64,000 nucleotides of DNA, from the NCBI GenBank assembly GCA_902727915.1, contig CACVAU010000038.1:1-64000 (forward strand), read 5' to 3'. Within the stretch, counting starts at the first letter, position 1. Every line of letters starts with the position of its first letter. Shown here one piece after another: positions 1-8,319 of the stretch. This DNA is from an uncultured Sulfurovum sp. (lineage in GTDB: Bacteria; Campylobacterota; Campylobacteria; Campylobacterales; Sulfurovaceae). The notes under the pieces are model-generated. The model ran no database searches. It had not been told where the DNA came from and saw only the letters and a list, made by a program, of their open reading frames with translations. The position numbers and the translations under genes were made by a program.

Positions 1-236
1 TCTAACTGGATTATTCTTCTTGTAAATCTTGAATACTCTATTGGGTTTACTAATCTCATGCCCATTGCATAATAATGAGCCTTCGCATAATTACCATTAA
101 AGTCAGCTACTGCTAAATAGCCTAAAAATAGTACTTCACTGTCACTTATTTCTGATAACACATGTTCTTCTTTTCCCATCACGCTTTTGACAAACTCTTC
201 GATTAAGCAGTATATTGTTACCATTCTTTGTTCCAT
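1..236 (-). CDS. IS982-family-like transposase, N-terminal part (partial)
   Basis: This frame is open from an ATG at 236 to the window edge (78 codons, no stop) and lacks its C-terminal part. The protein starts MEQRMVTIYCLIEEFVKS, then has LSEISDSEVLFLGYLAVADF and ends in YSRFTRRIIQL. An N-terminal xxYxxIDxFxK segment, an L(S/T)DSEV motif and a later (F)TRR motif recall IS982-type DDE transposases. The catalytic DDE region is outside the window. Family assignment rests on remembered motifs only. Confidence 0.6.
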   Translation of the reverse strand, partial: MEQRMVTIYCLIEEFVKSVMGKEEHVLSEISDSEVLFLGYLAVADFNGNYAKAHYYAMGMRLVNPIEYSRFTRRIIQL

Positions 237-310
237 AATTTCGCCTCTCACAGCTTTTATGGAACTCTACTATTCTTCCTCTTTAGTTCTTTTTAACTAG
301 CAGTTTGGGT
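1..310 (-). mobile_element. IS982-like insertion sequence, right part only
   Basis: The left edge holds the 5' part of a transposase gene reading leftwards out of the window, plus its upstream end. The + strand bases 301-310 (cagtttgggt) are a plausible terminal end, giving ACCCAAACTG when read inward. Immediately to the right, the reading frame of a homoserine kinase begins without a start codon, which places the insertion boundary near 310. The other end, its inverted repeat and any target duplication lie outside the window, so the exact boundary is inferred. Confidence 0.6.
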
Positions 311-1178
311 CAGTTTACTCTTTTCATACAATATTTCATTTGAAAAACTAGAAGCTACTTCAGACGGAATTTCAGATACGACTTATGTGCTTTATGACCG
401 TAAAGATAAAAGGTACATATTTAAGATTTATGAGTCTGCTAGTAGAGAAAAATTAAATAATGAAATTGAACTTTTAAATTCTTTAATAGCTCTACCTACA
501 CCTAGGTTTTTACTGTCAACTAGGAATAGAGAGACTTATCAAGGTAAGACCATAGGGCTTTTTTCATATTTGGAAGGAACTTCTTTAAAAATGCTTCCAT
601 CTCTAAATCAGATTAGTCAGATAGGATATTTTTTAGGAAGTTTTCATAAGCAAACAGAAAAGAAGGTCTCTATAAATAAAAATGTCTTTACAAGTGTGAG
701 ATTAAAACAGATGTTTGAAGGTGTTCAAGCGTTTGATTGTGATGAGCATACTAAACAAAAATTTAAACAATGTTATGACTTAGTTAAAGATGTTGATTTA
801 TCAGAGAATGGTGTAATTCATGGAGATTTATTTTTAGACAATACAAAGTTTGTGGATGAAAAACTTACAGCTGTTTTTGATTTTATTGAGTCTTGTAATG
901 GTAGTTTTCTATTTGACCTAAGTGTTGTGGTAAATAGTTGGTGCTTTGATGATAACTATCTGTTCAAGAAAACACACTTAGAGGCTTTATTGGATGAGTA
1001 TAATAGAAGTTTTGGAAGAGAAGTTAATGTTGCTGAACTTAAAGAATCAATGCTTTTTGCTTCTTTATTTTATGCTTTAAAACGATTTACTACCAGATAT
1101 ATTGAAAAGCGTAATGTAGCAGTTAAGAGTTATGAAGAGTATCTTATTAAGTTTGATGTGATTTTGAGAGAGATATAA
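311..1178 (+). pseudogene. thrB: Homoserine kinase (APH-fold ThrB), 5' end removed by IS
   Basis: This is a choline/aminoglycoside-kinase-fold homoserine kinase, which phosphorylates homoserine for threonine synthesis. Numbered from the GTG at 387, the Brenner-type motif HGDLFLDN lies at residues 145-152 and the metal-binding DF at 165-166, followed by the family's DLxVVVNSWC stretch. The frame is open upstream of 387 back to about 297 and encodes plausible N-terminal family sequence (LLFSYNISFEKLEATSDGI), yet contains no ATG, GTG or TTG before 387. About ten to fifteen N-terminal codons and the promoter were therefore lost to the insertion element on the left. The GTG at 387 could give a shortened protein lacking much of the nucleotide-binding lobe. 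A second, decayed copy of the 3' end lies at 2291-2344. Confidence 0.75.
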
Positions 1179-1271
1179 CCATGTTATTGATTTTTAATTA
1201 CCATGTGAGAGTAACGGTTCTTTTAACTTCTTAATCCTTTTATGCTATTATAAAAATAAAAAGGAGTCATA

Positions 1272-1529
1272 ATGAACCTTGCTATAGACATACCTGATAA
1301 TATATTTTTTGGTATTAATGAAACGGAACAAAGTCTAACCCAACTTCTGAAAGAAAAGTTAGCATTAGAACTCTATAAGTCACATCAAATATCGCTTAGT
1401 CAAGGTGCAAAAATGTTATCGTTAGATATTTATGAGTTTATGAATTTTGTAAGTAAACATGACATTCCTGTGATAGATGATTATGATATTGCTGATGAAG
1501 TGGCTTTGGCGAAAAGTATTTTAAAATGA
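1272..1529 (+). CDS. UPF0175 family antitoxin-like protein
   Basis: This 85-aa protein begins MNLAIDIPDNIF and has a central helical segment with LSQGAKMLSLDIYEF, which resembles the short DNA-binding fold of UPF0175 proteins. UPF0175 genes commonly precede DUF3368 PIN-like toxin genes, and here the next gene overlaps it by 4 bp (ATGA) and is exactly such a toxin. An AAAAGGAG Shine-Dalgarno sits just before the start. The antitoxin looks intact although its toxin partner is frameshifted. Confidence 0.75.
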   Translation: MNLAIDIPDNIFFGINETEQSLTQLLKEKLALELYKSHQISLSQGAKMLSLDIYEFMNFVSKHDIPVIDDYDIADEVALAKSILK

Positions 1530-1970
1530 TTATTGGTGACAGTTCTGCTCTTGTGGCTTTGGCTACAATGGATAGGCTTGATTTACTTGAAAAGATTTTT
1601 GGAAGACTGTATGTTCCACAAGCTGTTTATGATGAAGTGAGCATAAGTTATAAAGCTCAAAGTATAAAATTAAAAGAGTTTCTAGCCAATAAGGTTGAAG
1701 TTGTAAATCTTGATATTTCTAAGATGGGTTTAGGTCAAGGCGAACTTGAAGCCATAGCTCTTTACAAAAATAAAGAAGCAGATTTCTTACTCATAGATGA
1801 CCGACGAGCTAAATGGTATCAATGTTATTGGTTCTCTAGGTGTTATGATATTGGCTAAAGATAAAGGATTAATTGAATTTATTCGTGACGATTTAGAAAA
1901 ATTATTAGACTCAAACTTGTTTATTTCTCAAAGTTTGATTGATAGGGTTTTGTTTGAGGTTGGAGAGTGA
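1526..1970 (+). pseudogene. DUF3368 (PIN-like) toxin, frameshifted
   Basis: The N-terminal half starts MIIGDSSALVALA, the conserved acidic start of PIN-like nucleases, and runs in one frame to LLIDDRRAK at about 1813. The next frame then continues with the expected C-terminal part, GINVIGSLGVMILAKDKGL, to a TGA at 1968-1970. Family members normally carry about six to eight residues between DDRRA and INVIG that are missing here, so a small out-of-frame deletion is likely. Read in one frame the protein ends at 1858 (110 aa) with an unrelated tail. As a toxin it is probably dead, which fits survival beside an orphaned antitoxin. Confidence 0.75.
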
Positions 1971-2290
1971 TTTTAATTAGCCTGTCCCCTTTTTCTCCAT
2001 TAAATGGAAGTAAAATTAGATTACGAAACGAAGATGGTAATAAAAATGCTCACTTTACAACAGTGGCTGCTTGGTTAAATGAACTTTTAGCTGAAGATTT
2101 AGCTAACGGGACTATCTAATCTGGTTAGGTTATTTATTCATCTGATTCCTTTTTTGTTTCCATCCAATAGGGTGTTTTCCCTGAAAACATCGTCAAAATC
2201 AAACACAAATATTTTAAACATGAAAATTTATATAACACGGTGTTTTCGGGGGGGGAAACACCCTACGAAAGCAAAGGAGCATAAGGCTAA
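1971..2290. other. Non-coding/decayed stretch with an unidentified open fragment
   Basis: No intact gene is visible between the broken toxin and the secreted gene at 2497. Codons from about 1980 to the TAA at 2118-2120 are open on the + strand (ending HFTTVAAWLNELLAEDLANG) and look protein-like, so this may be the 3' remnant of a lost gene; the family is not recognised. An inverted repeat follows at 2168-2264, and degraded 3' ends of neighbouring genes occupy 2291-2389. Confidence 0.4.
2168..2264. repeat. Imperfect inverted repeat, arms 53 bp apart
   Basis: The left arm at 2168-2188 (tagggtgttttccctgaaaac) is mirrored by the right arm at 2242-2264, which reads gttttc, a run of eight G, then aaacaccctac. 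The outer TAGGGTG/CACCCTA ends recall the outer ends of the repeats around the NTPase gene at 39.6-41.1 kb. It may be a small MITE-like element. The G8 run is a slippage-prone tract but is not in a functional gene. Confidence 0.45.
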
Positions 2291-2344
2291 AGTTAAGCGT
2301 TATGAAGAGTGTTTTATTAAGTTTTATGTGATTTTGAGAGAGAT
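2291..2344 (+). repeat. Second copy of the thrB 3' end (remnant)
   Basis: These 54 bases match 1121-1174, the last codons of the homoserine kinase gene, at 50 of 54 positions by direct alignment. The encoded tail KRYEECFIKFYVILREMN parallels the genuine tail KSYEEYLIKFDVILREI. The copy has no upstream kinase sequence. It is followed at once by a decayed copy of the selO 3' end in the opposite orientation. Confidence 0.8.
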
Positions 2345-2363
2345 GAATTAAGAGGAAGAAGAA

Positions 2364-2389
2364 AGCCTATGATTCTTAAACTCTTTAGG
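2364..2389 (-). repeat. Second copy of the selO 3' end (remnant)
   Basis: These 26 bases match 3183-3208, within the last codons of selO, at 24 of 26 positions; weaker similarity continues to about 2408. It is oriented like selO, so the thrB-tail and selO-tail remnants sit tail to tail. This looks like the relic of an earlier junction in which thrB and selO were convergent neighbours. Confidence 0.7.
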
Positions 2390-2496
2390 TCTAGTTTTTG
2401 TTCATTTTTAAAGATAACTACATCTATAATTTTATAACAAATAAAAGGGTTTAAGTTAGCCTATCCTCTTTTTTACACTGGCTTTGTAGCACTTTA

Positions 2497-2958
2497 TTAT
2501 TTTCCAATGAGACTACAATTACTTTTTGAAAACTTACGTTTTGCGATAGTTTTTTGCATATCTACATCATATGTATTATTATCAGTTTTATAAACATCTT
2601 TTAATGCATATTCCATTGCAACCTCAAAAACTCTTCCCAACATAAAGTCTGAGGTGGGACCTCCTAATGACCATATCATTGCCATTGGTATTTCAGAAGA
2701 CAAGTCTTTTCGTTTAATTTTATTAGATTTTAGAGCATTAATAAATTTTAATCCTTCTTCATATCCAAATAAAAATAGGCGTTCTTCTTCTTTTGTATTG
2801 CCAATTTTTCCAGCTAAAACTGAACATTCAAACGCACTCCATGTACTTTTCCCCATAAGTGCATACTCTTTAGAGCTTTCAGCAATTGCTGAACTTGTAA
2901 GTGAAAAGCTTATTGCAATAATGCTAAATAATAGTTTTTCTAATTTTGAATATTTCAT
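2497..2958 (-). CDS. Secreted hypothetical protein
   Basis: This 153-aa protein has a clear Sec signal peptide: charged start MKYSKLEK, hydrophobic core LLFSIIAISFSL, then SSAIA before the mature part. The mature region has two cysteines (in AFECSVLAG and SNCSLIGK) that could form a disulfide in the periplasm. A good Shine-Dalgarno (AAAGGAAAG) precedes the start. I do not recognise the family. It stands alone between decayed sequence and the selO terminator region, so context offers no function. Confidence 0.65.
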   Translation of the reverse strand: MKYSKLEKLLFSIIAISFSLTSSAIAESSKEYALMGKSTWSAFECSVLAGKIGNTKEEERLFLFGYEEGLKFINALKSNKIKRKDLSSEIPMAMIWSLGGPTSDFMLGRVFEVAMEYALKDVYKTDNNTYDVDMQKTIAKRKFSKSNCSLIGK

Positions 2959-3029
2959 TCTACTTTCCTTTGTGTGCTAACTATTTATTTAAGGAACATT
3001 ATAACACTGAAATGGGTTGTATATCATTA

Positions 3030-3060
3030 AATAATAGACACTCTAAATGTCTGTTATTTT
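3030..3060. terminator. Hairpin, possible intrinsic terminator
   Basis: An 11-bp stem (AATAATAGACA with TGTCTGTTATT, one G-T pair) closes a 7-base loop, followed on the + strand by TT and an A-rich stretch. It lies in the gap between selO, which ends at 3167 reading this way, and the secreted gene that starts at 2958. It could stop selO transcription before that gene. A second, shorter hairpin (TTGAGA/TCTCAA) is at 3125-3145. Confidence 0.4.
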
Positions 3061-3166
3061 AAAAAATATGGCATTTGATTTCTCTCCAATATTTTCACCC
3101 TCATTATCCATAGGTTAAATCATCTTGAGACTATTACAATCTCAAAACGACTTAAGACTATCTACT

Positions 3167-4603
3167 TTACGAAGAACAACTCAGCCTCTGATTCCTAAAC
3201 TCTTTAGGCGTAGCCTTTGCCCAACGTTCAAACTCTGGATGCTCTTCAAACGGTTGTTTTGCAATTTTAAAGAGGTCATCTACGACTGAAAAGTCACCCT
3301 TTTCTGCTGCGTCAATTCCTTCTTGTAGCATGTAGTTTTTTAGAACATATTTTGGGTTTACATTTAACATCTGATTTTTACGTTCGGTTGGGTCGATGTA
3401 TTTTATACGCTCATCATAAACATCTAACCATTCATTCATAGGCTCATGGTAAAGTGCTATGGCGAGTAGGTCGCTTCGGTCACCTTTGTGTTTGTAGTGG
3501 CTAAGCGTTCTTAAAAAGAGCGTGTAGTCTACTTTTAACTTCTCTAACATATCGTACATGTCATCGATGAGTTCTGGGTCACCTTCTACTGTACCCTCAA
3601 GTCCAAGCTTTTTACACATGTAGTAGTGGGTGTAACGAGCATAGATTTTGTCGTAAATAGAAAGAAGTTTTTCCATGCCTTCGATAGGGGTTAGAGGACT
3701 AAGTGCTTTCATGAGGCGTTCTAAATTCCACTTGGAAACAGCAGGTTGATTTTCATAAGAGTAGCGTCCCTCAGTGTCGGTGTGATTACAAACGTTTCCA
3801 TGTTTAAAGTCATCCAAAAAGGAAAAAGGCCCATAGTCTATGGTGAGACCTGCGATGGACATGTTGTCCGTGTTCATAACTCCGTGGTTAAACCCTACCG
3901 ACATCCATTGTGCTAAGAGTCTTGAAGTAATGACCATGACTTCGTTAAAAAGCAGTTTGTAGGGGTCAGGTCGTCCGTTGATATGGGGGAAGTTTTCGTT
4001 GATGACGTAGTCAGCTAAGGCTTTTAACTTTTCAAACTCACCATTCGCAGCGAAATATTCAAAGGTACCAAAACGTACCCAAGAAGTGCTAACACGACAA
4101 ACAATCGCCCCTTTTTCAACATGCTCACGTCTTACAGGATGTTCTGAACCAATGATTCCTAAACAAAGTGTGGTAGGAATACGTAAGTTGGTCATGGCTT
4201 CGCTCATGAGGTACTCGCGAATGCTTGAACGAAGAACAGCACGTCCATCACCCATACGAGAATATTCGGTTATACCAGCACCTTTTAGTTGTAGTTGAAA
4301 CTTGTCAATGGTTCCAATGTTGATGGCACGACCATCGCCCAGTCTTGGTACAAAATGACCAAACTGGTGTCCTGCATAACACATGGCAAAAGGGTCAGAA
4401 CCTTCAGCTTCAAATTCACCGTTAAGTAATCTTACAAAATCTTCTGATTCCAGTTCTTCTTCATCTATGTCAAGTGTTTTGGCTACGGTTTTGTTAACAT
4501 GGATGAGGTGGGCTTTTTCAAGTGGGTCAGGTTTGACACGCTCATAAAATTCAGGGTCGAGTGCTAGGTAGGGGTTGCTTACTTTAAGTTCATTTAGTTT
4601 CAT
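3167..4603 (-). CDS. selO: Protein adenylyltransferase SelO
   Basis: SelO is a pseudokinase-fold enzyme that transfers AMP from ATP to protein Ser/Thr/Tyr residues and is linked to redox homeostasis. The 478-aa protein has the family landmarks: YAGHQFGHF near residue 76, GAGITEYSRMGDGRAVLRSSIREYL near 108, HGVMNTDN at 240-247 and the metal-binding DYGPF at 256-260. It ends in SCSS; in eukaryotic selenoprotein O the corresponding cysteine is selenocysteine. The length is typical of bacterial YdiU/SelO. It is a single gene with no operon partner. A decayed copy of its 3' end is at 2364-2389. Confidence 0.95.
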   Translation of the reverse strand: MKLNELKVSNPYLALDPEFYERVKPDPLEKAHLIHVNKTVAKTLDIDEEELESEDFVRLLNGEFEAEGSDPFAMCYAGHQFGHFVPRLGDGRAINIGTIDKFQLQLKGAGITEYSRMGDGRAVLRSSIREYLMSEAMTNLRIPTTLCLGIIGSEHPVRREHVEKGAIVCRVSTSWVRFGTFEYFAANGEFEKLKALADYVINENFPHINGRPDPYKLLFNEVMVITSRLLAQWMSVGFNHGVMNTDNMSIAGLTIDYGPFSFLDDFKHGNVCNHTDTEGRYSYENQPAVSKWNLERLMKALSPLTPIEGMEKLLSIYDKIYARYTHYYMCKKLGLEGTVEGDPELIDDMYDMLEKLKVDYTLFLRTLSHYKHKGDRSDLLAIALYHEPMNEWLDVYDERIKYIDPTERKNQMLNVNPKYVLKNYMLQEGIDAAEKGDFSVVDDLFKIAKQPFEEHPEFERWAKATPKEFRNQRLSCSS

Positions 4604-4769
4604 GAAGCTATCTTAGCTAGAGAAGCTTTAAAATTACTTATTCATTCTGCTAAATATATTATAACTTTCTTAAATTATAATATATTTATATTTTTAATAT
4701 TTAACTTGTATGTTAAATAAGATTAAATTTAATATAATATTATTTAACTTAATCAAAGGAAGTGATAAA

Positions 4770-5513
4770 ATGAGAAGTTTAGTAATGTTTAGTATGATAT
4801 TTGTTATTATTGGGTGTAGTGGGTCAAGGTACCAAACACCATTTAGTATAGATAACCCATTAATTAAGAAAAAAATGGAAGCAAAGAATAAAGATAATAA
4901 TTATTTGGGTGAAAAAGCACAATCATTTATTAATGCGTATGTTGAAGCAAAAAAGAATAAAAGAGATGGAAGAGCAATACGTAATTACATTGATTCAGGG
5001 ATTACTTACAGTCATTTATTATGTAATGATTATTTTGAACGACTTAGTTACACTAAAGCACACAGAGATTTTGCACAAAAAGAGACAAACTTAGTTGGTG
5101 GATTAGCAAGTGGACTAATGGGACTTGCTCAAACAAGTTCTTCTGTTTTGGCTGGGACAGGAATATTATTTAGTTTTGCTGGAACTTCATTTGATTCCTA
5201 TAATGAATCGTTTCTTTTATCACCAAACCTTTCCATGTTAGAGCGTTTGGTTAAAGAAAGACAAAAAGAAGAAGAAATTGTAATTTATAAAAAACTAAAT
5301 GAAAGTTTTGAAAAGAGATGGCCAAATAGAATTGAAACCTTAGAACAAGGTGAACGTGCTTTAAGTGGATATATTTCTCATTGTACAGTTAATGGCATAA
5401 AAACACTTTTAGATGCAGCTGTTCAAAATGAGACAACAGAGGTTATTAGTAATGGTAAAAAGATACAGAAAGATACTACTAGTCTTCCTTCTGATTATAA
5501 AACCTCATCATAA
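4770..5513 (+). CDS. Hypothetical lipoprotein
   Basis: I place the start at 4770 because AAAGGAAGTG sits just before it and because the protein then opens with a short lipoprotein signal peptide, MRSLVMFSMIFVIIGCSGS, with the lipobox cysteine at residue 16. An in-frame ATG at 4710 would add 20 residues and bury the signal. The mature part is charged and mostly helical, with a Gly/Ala/Ser-rich hydrophobic stretch in the middle (GLASGLMGLAQTSSSVLAGTG) that could lie on or in a membrane. No family recognised. The upstream 90 bases are extremely AT-rich. Confidence 0.7.
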   Translation: MRSLVMFSMIFVIIGCSGSRYQTPFSIDNPLIKKKMEAKNKDNNYLGEKAQSFINAYVEAKKNKRDGRAIRNYIDSGITYSHLLCNDYFERLSYTKAHRDFAQKETNLVGGLASGLMGLAQTSSSVLAGTGILFSFAGTSFDSYNESFLLSPNLSMLERLVKERQKEEEIVIYKKLNESFEKRWPNRIETLEQGERALSGYISHCTVNGIKTLLDAAVQNETTEVISNGKKIQKDTTSLPSDYKTSS

Positions 5514-5521
5514 ATTAAGAA

Positions 5522-5565
5522 ATTCTATTTTTTATTTACCTTTATATGTGGGTAGAAAATAGAAT
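5522..5565. terminator. Bidirectional-looking hairpin after the lipoprotein gene
   Basis: The sequence attctatttt pairs with aaaatagaat, with an inner TTTACC/GGGTA extension around a short loop. It lies 9 bases after the stop codon at 5513. The arms are AT-rich, so stability is moderate. Confidence 0.5.
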
Positions 5566-5673
5566 AAGTAAAGTTAGCAATCTACATTTCATACACAACA
5601 TTTTTAATAAAATCTTTACCTTAAAATATTATGCTATAGTGCAAAAAAGCTACAATAATTTCAAGGATAAAGA

Positions 5674-6036
5674 ATGGCATATAATGAACTAACAGACCAA
5701 GAAAAAGCAATTATTATTAATAAGGGGACAGAAAGATCATTCTCAGGTGATTATTGGAACCATTATGAAGAGGGAACTTATACTTGTCGTCAATGTAATG
5801 CTGAACTTTTTTTATCAGATACTAAATTTGACTCTTTTACAGGTTGGCCAAGTTTTGATGAGGCGATTGAAGGTTCTATTAAAGAAATTATTGATACAGA
5901 TGGTAGAAGAATAGAGGTTATATGTACAGAATGTGGTGGACATTTGGGACATGTATTTAAAGGGGAGGGTATTACAGAAACAAGTACCCGTCACTGTATT
6001 AATTCAGCTTCATTGGGCTTTATTAAAAAAACATAA
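5674..6036 (+). CDS. msrB: Peptide-methionine (R)-S-oxide reductase
   Basis: MsrB reduces methionine-R-sulfoxide in oxidised proteins. The 120-aa protein carries the two zinc-binding CxxC pairs (C38/C41 and C84/C87), the substrate-pocket motif GWPSF at 57-61 and the catalytic cysteine C108 in RHCINSASL. It has no signal peptide, so it is cytoplasmic. AAGGATAAAG precedes the ATG. No MsrA or thioredoxin gene is adjacent. Confidence 0.96.
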   Translation: MAYNELTDQEKAIIINKGTERSFSGDYWNHYEEGTYTCRQCNAELFLSDTKFDSFTGWPSFDEAIEGSIKEIIDTDGRRIEVICTECGGHLGHVFKGEGITETSTRHCINSASLGFIKKT

Positions 6037-6130
6037 AGCAAACAGTTTTAACATATATTTTTTAGGTTATTTTTAGTGAATAAATTGATATACTTTCTTT
6101 TATAAGTAAATGCTATAGGAGAGCATAAAA

Positions 6131-7255
6131 ATGAAAAACTATGATGTTATAATTATTGGTGCAGGTATTACAGGCTGTTCTTCAGCTTATTTTTTAAAAG
6201 AAAAAGGTTTAAATGTTCTGGTAGTTGACCGTAATGGTATTGCGAAGAGTGGTGGTTCTGCTGCTGCTGGTGCATTTGTTTCTCCAAAAATTGGTAAAGG
6301 TTCTGCTTTACAAGCACTTACTAATGAAGCTTTTGAGTTCTCCAAGGATTTTTATCTTAATAATTTTCCAAAATATTTTAAACAAACAGGTGTTATACGT
6401 ATTCCTAAAGATGATGAAGATGCTAAGCTTTTCTTTGAATACGAAAAATATGATAGCTCTAACAGAATATGGTTAAAAGAAGAAGAATTAAAAAGTATTG
6501 GTATTAAAAAGTCTAAAGATAGTTTTTTATTTGATGAAGCTGGTGTTTGTGACGCTCCTGAAATGTGTAAAGCATTTTTAGAAGGTATTGATTATGTTCA
6601 ATATGATGTTGAGTCATTAAATTATGAAGATTCTTTATGGAATGTGGGTAAATATGAATCTACTAAAATTATTTTAGCCACAGGTTATGAAAACAAATTT
6701 TTTGATATGCGATATATGGGTATTAAAGGAACATGGGGAAGACGAGGAGACTATACAACAAATTTAAATTTAAATGTCTCTTTACATAAAAAGATTTCGG
6801 TTTCAGCCAATATTAAAGGCATTATAAAAGTAGGTGCAACACATGAGAAAGAGACTCAAGCTTGTATTGTTTCTGGTAAAAATCCCTTAAAAGACCTTTT
6901 TACTGTTGCTTCTGAGATGGTGAATACTTCGGACTTTAAATTAAAAAAAATTTTTTCTGGTATGAGAGCTGGTTCTAAAGATTATTTTCCTCTAGTTGGT
7001 TCAGTGATTAATGTAAGTGAAATGTTAAAATCAAATCCTAAATTGGTACGTGGTGCTAAGTTGACTGAAAAACCCATACGCATGAAAAATCTTTATGTCT
7101 GTAATGGTGTTGGTGGTCGTGGTTTTGTTTTTGCACCCTTTATTGGAAAAATGTTAGCAGATAATATTGTAGATGGTAAAGAGATTGATGCACGTGTAGA
7201 TCCTGATAGACTTTTTTTAAAATGGTGTAGAAAATCACCTGATTTGGAGCGATAA
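6131..7255 (+). CDS. FAD-dependent oxidoreductase, MnmC C-terminal-like
   Basis: This 374-aa protein starts with a dinucleotide-binding motif (VIIIGAGITGCSSAYFL, glycines at 10, 12 and 15), followed by a KSGGSAAAGAFVSPKIGKGSA stretch typical of the MnmC C-terminal oxidase domain. That domain removes the carboxymethyl group during mnm5s2U34 tRNA modification. The C-terminal GVGGRGFVFAPFIGKMLA segment is the usual FAD-contacting end. The methyltransferase half of fused MnmC is absent; whether the SAM-dependent protein encoded next replaces it is unknown. The downstream gene starts at the base after its stop. Confidence 0.75.
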   Translation: MKNYDVIIIGAGITGCSSAYFLKEKGLNVLVVDRNGIAKSGGSAAAGAFVSPKIGKGSALQALTNEAFEFSKDFYLNNFPKYFKQTGVIRIPKDDEDAKLFFEYEKYDSSNRIWLKEEELKSIGIKKSKDSFLFDEAGVCDAPEMCKAFLEGIDYVQYDVESLNYEDSLWNVGKYESTKIILATGYENKFFDMRYMGIKGTWGRRGDYTTNLNLNVSLHKKISVSANIKGIIKVGATHEKETQACIVSGKNPLKDLFTVASEMVNTSDFKLKKIFSGMRAGSKDYFPLVGSVINVSEMLKSNPKLVRGAKLTEKPIRMKNLYVCNGVGGRGFVFAPFIGKMLADNIVDGKEIDARVDPDRLFLKWCRKSPDLER

Positions 7256-7825
7256 TTGAGTATAGAAGATAAAAAGCGTTGGAACAAAAAGTATAACACT
7301 ACTTTAGCTCCTATCAATACAGTTGAAGTTGTTAAACAATTTTACCAAAAAGCAAAAGGTAAACAAGTACTAGACATTGCCTGTGGTAAAGGGCGTAATA
7401 GTATTTTTTTAGCCAAAGAGGGTTTTGAAGTAGATGCGTTAGATATCTCCGAAGTTGCGATTGAGAGTTTAAAAAATATTGATAATATTACTCCTAAGGT
7501 AGTTGACTTTGACAACTATAAGTTAGAAGAAGACATTTATGATTTAATTATATGTACTTATTTTTTAGAGCGTAAACTTTTTCTTCAAATTAAAAAAGCA
7601 TTAAAAAATGAAGGTCTTTTTATTTTTGAAACATTTATGCATCATGAAAAAAATACAAAGGTACCTTCTAATAGGGCTTTTTTGTTAGAACAAGGTGAGT
7701 TGGAAAATATTTTTAAAGAAGATTATGAAATTTTACTTTTAAATGAGTTTATGGATGAGGGAATCTGTGGTGATAAAAGTATGAAAATTTCCATGGTAGC
7801 CAAAAAGAAAAAAGGAAAAGAATGA
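7256..7825 (+). CDS. SAM-dependent class I methyltransferase
   Basis: This 189-aa protein has a Rossmann-type SAM motif, VLDIACGKGRNSIFLA (about residues 38-53), and the following acidic strand VDALDIS. It resembles small TehB-like/methyltransferase-25 proteins. The start is a TTG placed directly after the TAA of the preceding oxidoreductase gene, so the two are probably translationally coupled. The acceptor substrate cannot be read from the sequence. Confidence 0.75.
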   Translation: MSIEDKKRWNKKYNTTLAPINTVEVVKQFYQKAKGKQVLDIACGKGRNSIFLAKEGFEVDALDISEVAIESLKNIDNITPKVVDFDNYKLEEDIYDLIICTYFLERKLFLQIKKALKNEGLFIFETFMHHEKNTKVPSNRAFLLEQGELENIFKEDYEILLLNEFMDEGICGDKSMKISMVAKKKKGKE

Positions 7826-8313
7826 AAATAAAATACAAGTTGAGTCAAGAAGAGTATTTAGAGGCGATTACTTTACATCAAAAAATGGGTTTTAGAAAAT
7901 TAATGATTGCTATTTATATTATGGTAGCTTGTATAGTTGTAATTATTACTACAAACTATGCTGACACGAGGGAGATAATAAGAAATTTTGCTGTGCTCTT
8001 TTTTGCGATTTCTTTTTATTTATTACTCACTAAAATGTTGGGTACGTATCAGTCTAAAAAACTTTATGAAAAGAGTGAAACACTTTCTAAAGAAACAACA
8101 TTGAGAGTTTCAGCTAAGGGAATTCGTGTTGCTAATAATGATAAGCCTATTCTTTGGGACACTTTTTCTAAATATAAAGAAAATGATAGATATGTTATTT
8201 TATATGTTAGTATTAATAATTTTAAAATCATTCCTAAATCTTCTATGAATGAGATAGAACAGAAAGAATTTATTGAATTTATCGAAAAATATATTAATAT
8301 GAGAGCTGTGTAA
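7822..8313 (+). CDS. YcxB-like membrane protein
   Basis: This 163-aa protein has two adjacent hydrophobic segments (about residues 27-46 and 55-71), then a soluble domain with VSAKGIRVANNDKPILWDTFSKY and IIPKSSM, a pattern resembling YcxB-like C-terminal domains. It overlaps the methyltransferase gene by 4 bp (ATGA). Function unknown; it appears to be the third gene of the 6131-8565 run. Confidence 0.6.
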   Translation: MKIKYKLSQEEYLEAITLHQKMGFRKLMIAIYIMVACIVVIITTNYADTREIIRNFAVLFFAISFYLLLTKMLGTYQSKKLYEKSETLSKETTLRVSAKGIRVANNDKPILWDTFSKYKENDRYVILYVSINNFKIIPKSSMNEIEQKEFIEFIEKYINMRAV

Positions 8314-8319
8314 AATTAA

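Noticed and set aside
2154..2351. 65-aa open frame on the plus strand
   Set aside because: It joins a repeat arm to a remnant of the thrB 3' end; no start context or coherent protein.
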